From Phycisphaerales bacterium UBA7708 (GTDB lineage Bacteria > Planctomycetota > Phycisphaerae > Sedimentisphaerales > Anaerohalosphaeraceae), in NCBI GenBank assembly GCA_002482415.1, contig DLFY01000276.1:4219-9563 (forward strand): a stretch of DNA of 5,345 bases, written 5' to 3'. The notes beneath the pieces were generated by a model. That model searched no databases and was not told the DNA's origin. It saw nothing but the letters and a program-made list of their open reading frames with translations. Of the stretch, positions 1 through 5,345 are shown piece after piece (positions within the stretch are counted from its first letter, which is position 1; each line of letters starts with the position of its first letter). A program made the position numbers and the translations under genes.

Positions 1-2
1 GT

Positions 3-785
3 ACCTTGTTTACTCAGGCCGACTGGGCCGCAGCCAGCGGAGGTGCCAGCAACCTGACCGTATTTAATGGCTTCGGCATATCCGGAAATTATCTGGTTTG
101 GACGGACAGCACCACCGACGCTGTCTGGAAAGCCGATAAAGCGACAGGTGCGATCAGCGTTATAGCATCAAAAAGTGAGATCCAGACGTATTTAGGCGGG
201 ACCGCTCCTGCCAGTCTTGCCTCATTTACCCTGGCTCCCAACGGTGGAGTGACCTACTTTGAAAGCAGTACCAAAGCCATGATAAACTGTGATTTAAACG
301 GCACGCTGACGACGATTCTGCCGGCTGGGTTTACTGCCAATTCGATCACAACCGGTTTAACATATGATTCCGCCGGCCGCCTTTACTGGGGTGATAATAC
401 CGCAGATACTGTCTATCGCGCAACCTCAGGAGGTACCATTGAGACCGTTTTATCCAGTGCAGTTGTTTTTGGATTGACCGGTCAGAGCAATGCCACATTT
501 GGGGATATCTTCTACGGTGAAAATGGATGGGTTTATTTTTATGAATCCGTGGATAACAGTATTTTGCAATTCAATATGAATGATCCGGTCAATACGCTTG
601 GTTTTCTGGTTGAGAACAGCGGTCGTGCAGTCACCTTTGGTCTTTATAATGACGGCGTTTCCGACTATCTGACCTATCATAATTATACGGGCGATTTACT
701 TGCTATGACAATTATTCCCGAACCCGCGACGATGACCCTGATGGTTCTGGGCGGGATGGGATTGATCCGGTTTCGCAAAAGGTAA
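3..785 (+). CDS. Secreted beta-propeller-like protein with PEP-CTERM sorting tail (5' end missing)
   Basis: The frame is open to the left edge, so the N-terminus and any signal peptide lie outside the window. A TTG at 6 could be read as a start, but nothing supports it. Counting from that TTG, the protein has recurring strand motifs of YWTD/NHL type about 44-52 residues apart: VWTD (31-34), VTYFES (82-87), RLYWGD (125-130), WVYFYES (175-181) and YLTYHN (221-226). This suggests at least five blades of a beta-propeller. The C-terminus is a textbook PEP-CTERM signal: Pro-Glu-Pro at 238-240, a short hydrophobic Gly-rich helix, then a basic FRKR end. In known systems an exosortase processes such tails during export to the cell surface or extracellular matrix; none is encoded here. 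Ligand and function are not recognisable, and no catalytic motif is seen. A terminator follows the stop codon. Confidence 0.88.
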   Translation, partial: TLFTQADWAAASGGASNLTVFNGFGISGNYLVWTDSTTDAVWKADKATGAISVIASKSEIQTYLGGTAPASLASFTLAPNGGVTYFESSTKAMINCDLNGTLTTILPAGFTANSITTGLTYDSAGRLYWGDNTADTVYRATSGGTIETVLSSAVVFGLTGQSNATFGDIFYGENGWVYFYESVDNSILQFNMNDPVNTLGFLVENSGRAVTFGLYNDGVSDYLTYHNYTGDLLAMTIIPEPATMTLMVLGGMGLIRFRKR

Positions 786-824
786 GATGTAAATCCTTGT
801 GCGACGTCGGACAATAGAATTCGG

Positions 825-853
825 ACCCGGCGGGTGACTCCCGCCGGGTTTTT
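825..853 (+). terminator. Rho-independent terminator of the PEP-CTERM gene
   Basis: There is a perfect 10-bp GC-rich stem: ACCCGGCGGG at 825-834 pairs with CCCGCCGGGT at 840-849, around a five-base TGACT loop, followed by a run of T at 849-853. It lies 39 bases after the stop at 785. The upstream flank has no matching A-run, so it should work only on + strand transcripts. It ends one base before the AGAGG ribosome binding site of the next gene, which is unusually tight. Confidence 0.9.
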
Positions 854-854
854 C

Positions 855-859
855 AGAGG
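855..859 (+). promoter_or_regulatory. Ribosome binding site of the HAF-repeat/dockerin gene
   Basis: AGAGG lies six bases before the ATG at 866, a good Shine-Dalgarno position that supports this start. It directly follows the T-run of the upstream terminator. Confidence 0.65.
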
Positions 860-865
860 TTTTGT

Positions 866-2218
866 ATGGTGCGTCTATTGGTATTACTGGCAGTTTGGAA
901 TGGTATTGCAGCATGGGCAACCGCGTATGCAAGATATCATGTCGTTGATTTATCCGATTTGGCGGCTGGATCGACGATTATTCCCTCTGTCGGTTATGGC
1001 ATCAATGATGCAGGCATGATTACGGGGCATGGCCAGCCGACTGCCGACGGCAGCACATCAAAGGTGTTTTTCTATAATCCGGCAGCAGGGATTTTTACGA
1101 ATGCAGGGAATCTGGCCGGCAATTTTGTGGAGGGCAATGGCGGTAATGGATATTCTATCAACCAGCAGGGGGTAATTGTAGGCCGCAACAGTATTTCCAA
1201 TACGTCGTGGCTGTATCGGCCATTTTTATTTTATGATGCGAATGGCAATGGGATTGCGGATTCCGGTGAGATGCAGAATCTGGGGCCGGAAGCTGATTTT
1301 ACATCCGGCGTTGCCAATGATATTAACGACTCCAATCAGGTGGTGGCCTATAGTACGGACACGAACTCGGCGACGGTGGGCTGGGTCTGGACGGATCGTG
1401 ATCACGACTTGCAATACGATGAAGGGGAGAAACAGTATTTCAGCGGAATGACGCCGATGTCCATCAATAATTCGGGGCAAATTGTTCTGACCGGCTCAGG
1501 CCAGTCCTTTTTATGGAACGATCCGGATGGCGATGGAGTCTATCTTGAAAGCGACAAGCAAACATTGCCTGTGCCGGCGACATATCAATCCATTTCAAGC
1601 ACACTGATTAATGAGCACGGCGGCATCAGCGGCAGTGTAAGGAACATCAACAGTAAAACCAACGGATTGTATTGGGAAGATACCAATCAGGATGGTGTTG
1701 TCGATGCAGAAGAATACACTTTATTTGGGGCTGCAATGACGAATACGTTTGTTCGGACGATGAATAATCATGGGCAGCTTGCAGGGGGGACACTTGACTA
1801 TGGCAGTCAGCGTGTGGCTTATATCTGGACTAAAGAACAGGGGATGGTCAATCTGAATGATGTAGCCGCGTACACTCATGCGACGCTGGGGCCGGCTTCG
1901 TTCAGTCAGGCCGAGGCGATTAACAATCAGGGGGTCATCGTGAGTACCGGCTGGTTTGATATTAATCACGACGGCAAGAAAGGCTCCTCGGACCCTGAAC
2001 ACGTTTTTGTATTAATTCCGATTTCTTCAGGCGATATCGACATGGATGGTTCGGTTGATCTGGATGATTTTGAACTTCTGTCGGCTCAATTCGGCCGCGT
2101 GGATTGTTCATCCGGAAATGCCTTTTGTGATGGAGCGGATATAACACAGAACGGCACTGTTAATCTGGACGATTTTACACCCATTGTGGAAGATTGGCTG
2201 ATAACCCCTATTTTTTAA
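866..2218 (+). CDS. Secreted HAF-repeat-like protein with calcium loops and C-terminal type I dockerin
   Basis: The 450-residue product starts with a short hydrophobic signal peptide (about 1-20, possible cleavage after AWA at 16-18). The body has seven 'I/M-N-x-x-G'-type motifs of the HAF repeat kind at about residues 46, 98, 153, 200, 248, 299 and 352. The spacing is 47-55 residues, which suggests a seven-bladed propeller. Four of the repeats carry a 12-residue Asp/Asn-rich loop like an EF-hand or thrombospondin type 3 loop (124-135, 177-188, 219-230, 272-283), and a fifth, poorer one sits at 365-376. Residues 390-445 form a dockerin: loops DIDMDGSVDLDD (390-401) and DITQNGTVNLDD (425-436), each followed by Phe, with Cys414 and Cys421 in the linker. 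Dockerins bind cohesins in clostridial cellulosomes; in planctomycetes their partner is generally unknown. No enzymatic motif is visible. It is the first gene of a probable operon, with the next gene 15 bases downstream. Confidence 0.88.
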   Translation: MVRLLVLLAVWNGIAAWATAYARYHVVDLSDLAAGSTIIPSVGYGINDAGMITGHGQPTADGSTSKVFFYNPAAGIFTNAGNLAGNFVEGNGGNGYSINQQGVIVGRNSISNTSWLYRPFLFYDANGNGIADSGEMQNLGPEADFTSGVANDINDSNQVVAYSTDTNSATVGWVWTDRDHDLQYDEGEKQYFSGMTPMSINNSGQIVLTGSGQSFLWNDPDGDGVYLESDKQTLPVPATYQSISSTLINEHGGISGSVRNINSKTNGLYWEDTNQDGVVDAEEYTLFGAAMTNTFVRTMNNHGQLAGGTLDYGSQRVAYIWTKEQGMVNLNDVAAYTHATLGPASFSQAEAINNQGVIVSTGWFDINHDGKKGSSDPEHVFVLIPISSGDIDMDGSVDLDDFELLSAQFGRVDCSSGNAFCDGADITQNGTVNLDDFTPIVEDWLITPIF

Positions 2219-2224
2219 CGATGC

Positions 2225-2229
2225 GAGGA
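2225..2229 (+). promoter_or_regulatory. Ribosome binding site of the second dockerin gene
   Basis: GAGGA lies four bases before the ATG at 2234, inside the 15-base gap after the previous stop codon. The short gap and the lack of a terminator indicate co-transcription with the upstream gene. Confidence 0.65.
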
Positions 2230-2233
2230 AAAG

Positions 2234-4084
2234 ATGGAAAGACTACACAACACTATCATCACGGCGGTAATGCTTTGCAGCATTCTAATCTCCCCTGTTC
2301 CTGGTGCGAGCCCGGACCATTTTAAGCACTTGGTTCCGGCTGATCATGTAATCTATAATGGAGCAGGTACCGCTGCAACAGCGATTGGCGGATACTGTTA
2401 TATTCCAACGACCGGCCGATTCTATACCAGCACCTACGGCAGCGGTCGCGGAATTCGGGTATTTGTCGGAACCAATGAAGACTTCCCGGTATGGCCCGCC
2501 CCATTTGCTCCGGAGAATCCTTTGCAGACTGCAGCCGGCAGGTCGTGGCATTGTGATACCGATAGTGATTTGACCCGGATTATGGGGGCGACCAGTTTTG
2601 AGAATGGGACCACCAATCCGTTGACTCATCTGCTGAACGGCTTTACGGTCAATCCCAAAACGGTTGTATATAACGGCATCACTTACGGCCCGTACGAATT
2701 GGCCGTCCTGAGTAATAACACGAATTCAGGAACTGTCGCTGTCAATAAGCGCCTGCTGACCTGGGATTTCCGTGAAATCTGGTCGCCTACGAATAAGCAA
2801 CCGGATCGTGCCAATGCGGAATTTGCTCCAGGGATGCGTGAAGTCGATTATTTTGGCACGGTATATGGGTATGGCTGCACCAACTGGAATGATACCTTTG
2901 ACAGCCTGATGACATTTGGCCAGATGGCCGCTGCGATAGGGGCTTCGGTATCTGCCCCGGTGACTACGGATCAGGTGGGTGGACGCCGTGCGGTGTTTTC
3001 CGCGGATGGTGCCAAGGTGTATTTTGTGTCTGCGGACAGCCGTTCTTCCGGCAGACTGTTTACCGGGGTATGGTCCGTCGAACTGGCTACAAAAACGGTA
3101 AAACGGTTATTAGATGATACCGCCTATAAGATTCAAAGGCCGATTGCCGAACCGGCCTCGGTGGCCATCGGTGTACGAAACTTTACCGGTCAAAGTTATG
3201 CGGATAATATCAATCAGATTCTGTTTAATGGAACGGATGCCAGCGGGAATATCGGCGGCATTAACGCCCTGGTGGATGATGGCAGTGCTGTTCCGAGTAT
3301 TTATCCTGCCGTGCCGGCGGAAGCCATGCTTGATTTTCTTGGTATGGCCCCGGATACGCCGCAGGAGAATCGTCCCGGGTATATGTCGATTGCAGCGGAT
3401 GAGGAAGGGAATTTGTATCTTTATACCAATTCTCCCTATTCGGCTTTATACAAATATGATACCCAGGGAAGACTGCTCTGTATAGCCAATCGGCTTCAGC
3501 ACTATGCGTTCAATACTCAGGTTTTGGGTTCCACATCGACCAATACCGCATACCTTCGTCTGGATGTACGCAAGGTTCCGGACCCCAACACCCCGGAAAT
3601 CTCTGTTGTTCAGTTGATGTTCATGTCCACCGCGGGCAAATGTGTGGCCGGGGTGAATGTGTATAAACCCATGGATTTCCGCCGTAACGGGGTGATCGAC
3701 GTGGCGGATGCCAATTTCTTTAAAGCTCAACTGCAAAAGACCTGGAATGCAGAGGATCCGAATGTTCCCAGCGGAAGCCTGGATTATCTGGATTACATCC
3801 GGGCGGACCTGAATGGCGACTGCGAATTGATTACTGTTAACGGCGTGGTGACGATCAAGACCCCGTGTGTAACCGAAAAAGACCGTGAGATTTTCTGGCA
3901 GTTTGTGCTGCCGGGCGATGCAAATTTTGATCATGTGGTGGATTTGAGCGATTTTGCAGATATGGCTGCCAATTATGGCCAATCCGGTAAAGACTGGTCA
4001 CAGGGAGATTTTGATTTTGATGATGATGTCGATATGGATGATTTTATATTATTAACTAAAAACTGGTTGAAACATTATGACTGA
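2234..4084 (+). CDS. Large secreted propeller-like protein with two consecutive dockerin-type regions
   Basis: The 616-residue product has a signal peptide (hydrophobic about 8-20, likely cleavage after PGA at 23-25). The 450-residue body matches no enzyme family I can name. Segments such as RRAVFSADGAKVYFVSAD (251-268) and the stretch 382-419 (GYMSIAADEEGNLYLY followed by LYKYDTQGRLL) look like beta-propeller blades. The C-terminus holds two dockerin-type regions. The first (about 481-557) has loops at 481-492 (DFRRNGVIDVAD) and from 525 (DLNGDC), the latter interrupted by 15 extra residues. The second (562-612) is canonical: GDANFDHVVDLSDF and GDFDFDDDVDMDDF, ending in the NWL typical of planctomycete dockerins. 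The protein should act outside the cytoplasm and bind calcium. It is probably translated from the same mRNA as the gene before it, and its last 8 bases overlap the next start. The specific function is unknown; an adhesin or binding protein is as plausible as an enzyme. Confidence 0.87.
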   Translation: MERLHNTIITAVMLCSILISPVPGASPDHFKHLVPADHVIYNGAGTAATAIGGYCYIPTTGRFYTSTYGSGRGIRVFVGTNEDFPVWPAPFAPENPLQTAAGRSWHCDTDSDLTRIMGATSFENGTTNPLTHLLNGFTVNPKTVVYNGITYGPYELAVLSNNTNSGTVAVNKRLLTWDFREIWSPTNKQPDRANAEFAPGMREVDYFGTVYGYGCTNWNDTFDSLMTFGQMAAAIGASVSAPVTTDQVGGRRAVFSADGAKVYFVSADSRSSGRLFTGVWSVELATKTVKRLLDDTAYKIQRPIAEPASVAIGVRNFTGQSYADNINQILFNGTDASGNIGGINALVDDGSAVPSIYPAVPAEAMLDFLGMAPDTPQENRPGYMSIAADEEGNLYLYTNSPYSALYKYDTQGRLLCIANRLQHYAFNTQVLGSTSTNTAYLRLDVRKVPDPNTPEISVVQLMFMSTAGKCVAGVNVYKPMDFRRNGVIDVADANFFKAQLQKTWNAEDPNVPSGSLDYLDYIRADLNGDCELITVNGVVTIKTPCVTEKDREIFWQFVLPGDANFDHVVDLSDFADMAANYGQSGKDWSQGDFDFDDDVDMDDFILLTKNWLKHYD

Positions 4085-4880
4085 GAATGGATTGAATACA
4101 GGACATAAGAATCGGATAATCCGGGGCTTTACCCTGATTGAACTGCTGGTGGTCATGGCGATTATTGCGATGATGCTGGGGGTGCTGGTGCCTTCATTGG
4201 CACGGGCCAAAGAACAGGGTCGGGATGTCTATTGCCAGAATAATCTTCGCCAGATGCACATTGCAGCGGCGGTTTATGCGGAAAATCAGCGGGGGTTTTT
4301 GCCGATTGCCTATTATTCGGTGAAGTTGCCTGCCCAGCGAACCCAGTATTGCTGGGATTTTACCGAGTGTCGCAGCAGTGAAGGGGTGGTTGTGCAGCCC
4401 GGCCTGCTCTGGCAGGAGGAGATGATGGAAAAAGTCCAGCAGTGTCCGTCGTTTAAGGGCGATTCGAATACCACGGCCAATCCTTATACCGGGTATAACT
4501 ATAATACCAGCTATATAGGACGTGGTCAGTATGAGGGAATTGTATTGCCTGTACGGTACCATGAGATTCGATATCCGGCCGGATGTGCGATGTTCGGGGA
4601 CGGCCAGACTGTCAATGGGGCGAATAAATTCATGCGAAGTCCGCTGCCGTCGGAGACGGATATGAATTTTTCCGGGCGGTGGGGAGGCACGCAGGGCTAT
4701 CGACACAATCAGAATACTAATATTGCCTGGTGTGATGGGAGTGTGGAGTCGAGGGCGGAGCTGTTTTATGGTACCGATGCGGATGGAACAAGTGACCTTG
4801 TCCGGCAGTACAATGAGCAGAATCCGCAGAATCCGATAGGATTTTTATCGGAAGATAATTCTGCATACGATTTACGGTAG
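4077..4880 (+). CDS. Prepilin-type N-terminal cleavage/methylation protein with H-X9-DG motif (pseudopilin-like)
   Basis: The 267-residue product has a short leader with basic residues (about 1-17) and then the class III signal RGFTLIELLVVMAIIA. The prepilin peptidase site is between Gly17 and Phe18, with the required Glu at mature position 5 (Glu22). The hydrophobic helix spans about 18-40 and is followed by a polar stretch, as in type IV pilins and type II secretion pseudopilins. Near the C-terminus, His210 and Asp220-Gly221 form an exact H-X9-DG motif (HNQNTNIAWCDG), the mark of the large planctomycete/Lentisphaerae pilin-like families often annotated as type II secretion proteins or DUF1559-like. 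It should be an inner-membrane-anchored periplasmic protein or a fibre subunit. The ATG at 4077 overlaps the previous gene by 8 bases and has no clear Shine-Dalgarno site, so translation may be coupled. A TTG at 4092 is an alternative start that leaves a shorter leader. No prepilin peptidase or assembly ATPase is nearby. Confidence 0.9.
   Translation: MTENGLNTGHKNRIIRGFTLIELLVVMAIIAMMLGVLVPSLARAKEQGRDVYCQNNLRQMHIAAAVYAENQRGFLPIAYYSVKLPAQRTQYCWDFTECRSSEGVVVQPGLLWQEEMMEKVQQCPSFKGDSNTTANPYTGYNYNTSYIGRGQYEGIVLPVRYHEIRYPAGCAMFGDGQTVNGANKFMRSPLPSETDMNFSGRWGGTQGYRHNQNTNIAWCDGSVESRAELFYGTDADGTSDLVRQYNEQNPQNPIGFLSEDNSAYDLR
4818..4835 (+). repeat. Two tandem copies of CAGAATCCG
   Basis: Two perfect 9-base copies lie in frame near the end of the pilin-like gene and encode Gln-Asn-Pro twice (residues 248-253). 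This is a small tandem duplication in the polar C-terminal tail, probably without specific function. Confidence 0.7.
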
Positions 4881-4887
4881 TTTCCAC

Positions 4888-4916
4888 TTCACAAGCCTGT
4901 GCCTGTATTATACAAT
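4888..4916 (+). promoter_or_regulatory. Candidate sigma70-type promoter of the comF gene
   Basis: TTCACA (4888-4893, 5 of 6 to the consensus -35) and TACAAT (4911-4916, 5 of 6 to the consensus -10) are separated by 17 bases, the optimal spacing. They sit in the 42-base gap between the pilin-like gene and the ComF gene. Transcription would start near 4922-4924, almost on the first possible ATG. This is a match by eye in a short gap, and planctomycete promoter preferences are not well known to me. Confidence 0.45.
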
Positions 4917-4922
4917 TCAGGG

Positions 4923-5345
4923 ATGGATAAGGAGCTGATACAATCCGGAATGGTTTCACTGGTGCGACCGATGCGGGGGCTTTGGCGGACGGTATGTCAA
5001 TTTCTCTGGCCTGCCCTGTGCCAGGCCTGCTCAACTCCCATTGAAGAAGACGCCGGGGGATTATGCTCGGCCTGCTGGCAGGAGCTTTCCACGGCGGTGG
5101 GGTGCGACTATTGCCGCCGCTGCGGACGGGCAGTCACGCGATATGGACTGGTGGCCAATCGATGCGGCGGATGTCTGGAGGAAGAACTGGACTATGAAGG
5201 CCTGTGCCGGGCGGGATTCTATACGGGGGTGTTAAAAAATTTATTGCTGGGATTAAAATTTCGAGACCAGACCGAAAATGCGGACTATTTGGGTCCAATT
5301 ATCCAGGGAGCATTTGAGGCATCCGGGTTTTCCGATAAAATAGAT
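4923..5345 (+). CDS. comF: ComF family protein, N-terminal part (3' end beyond window)
   Basis: Reading from the ATG at 4923 gives 141 codons open to the right edge, with no stop. The N-terminal half has the cysteine layout of the ComF zinc finger: CQAC (33-36), CSAC (48-51) followed by W52, CDYCRRCG (61-68) and CGGC (81-84). Then comes the family's conserved YEGLCRAGFYTGVLKNLLL and GLKFR (about 91-114), where the phosphoribosyltransferase-like domain begins. The PRPP-binding loop expected later in the family is outside the window. ComF proteins are cytoplasmic; in naturally competent bacteria they help incoming single-stranded DNA, but the gene is also widespread in bacteria not known to be competent. 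The start is uncertain: ATG 4923 has no spaced Shine-Dalgarno site and coincides with the predicted transcription start, while ATG 4950 has AAGGAG at 4929-4934 but with a long 15-base spacing. GTG 4899 is also in frame. Confidence 0.85.
   Translation, partial: MDKELIQSGMVSLVRPMRGLWRTVCQFLWPALCQACSTPIEEDAGGLCSACWQELSTAVGCDYCRRCGRAVTRYGLVANRCGGCLEEELDYEGLCRAGFYTGVLKNLLLGLKFRDQTENADYLGPIIQGAFEASGFSDKID

Noticed and set aside
815..820. TAGAAT as a -10 box for the HAF-repeat gene
   Set aside because: No -35-like hexamer lies 16-18 bases upstream (AATCCT is at the expected place), and the start would fall inside the terminator stem. It is kept only as a point within a finding.
1235..1993. Treating the Asp-rich loops of the HAF-repeat protein as extra dockerins
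   Set aside because: They occur singly, once per blade, and lack the following helix and paired second loop that define a dockerin.
2234..2308. Lipoprotein signal in the 616-residue protein (Cys15 in the hydrophobic segment)
   Set aside because: The residues before Cys15 are Val-Met-Leu, which lack the small residue needed at the lipobox -1 position. A normal signal peptidase I site after PGA (23-25) fits better.
3446..3982. A 178-codon open frame on the - strand, and similar ones at 4194-4706, 2285-2629, 4717-5034 and 450-680
   Set aside because: All lie opposite well-supported genes, have compositions typical of antisense translation and show no motif or ribosome binding site.
4881..4922. 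Terminator after the pilin-like gene (CACAAGCCTGTG)
   Set aside because: The stem is only four base pairs and no T-run follows, so it does not make an intrinsic terminator.
5041..5235. A 64-codon + strand open frame beginning with TTG
   Set aside because: It is out of frame with the ComF reading, which has the family's cysteine motifs and the YEGL...GLKF block. The 64-codon product is low-complexity and matches nothing.

Overview
The window looks like chromosomal DNA of a planctomycete, most likely in or near the Phycisphaerae/Sedimentisphaerales. This rests on a combination of protein types rather than any marker gene: a PEP-CTERM sorting tail, secreted proteins ending in short Asp-rich type I dockerin modules, and a prepilin-like protein with an exact H-X9-DG motif. 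These occur together most often in planctomycetes and their relatives. Base composition is moderate (about half GC by eye) and all genes are on the + strand.

Layout. (1) Positions 3-785: the 3' part of a gene for a secreted YWTD/NHL-like beta-propeller with a C-terminal PEP-CTERM tail, closed by a strong intrinsic terminator at 825-853. (2) Positions 866-4880: an apparent three-gene operon. Its first gene (866-2218) encodes a protein with seven HAF-like 'IN-D/N-x-G' repeats, several carrying EF-hand-like calcium loops, plus a dockerin. The second (2234-4084) encodes a large secreted propeller-like protein with two consecutive dockerin-type regions, one interrupted by a 15-residue Cys-bounded insertion. 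The third (4077-4880), overlapping the second by 8 bases, encodes a type IV pilin/pseudopilin-like protein. (3) Positions about 4923-5345: the 5' part of a ComF-family gene, preceded by a plausible sigma70-type promoter. It runs off the window end, so it has no stop codon here.

How they may work together (inference). The first four products all look exported: three soluble repeat proteins carry sorting or docking tails (PEP-CTERM, dockerin) and the fourth is a membrane-anchored prepilin-like protein. The simplest reading is a surface-protein cassette with calcium-dependent folding. No enzyme domain, cohesin, exosortase or prepilin peptidase is visible, so substrates and partners are unknown. 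ComF seems to belong to a separate unit. I see no RNA gene, CRISPR array, insertion sequence or other mobile element. No stretch over 300 bases lacks a gene; the largest gaps are 786-865 (terminator and ribosome binding site) and 4881-4922 (promoter).
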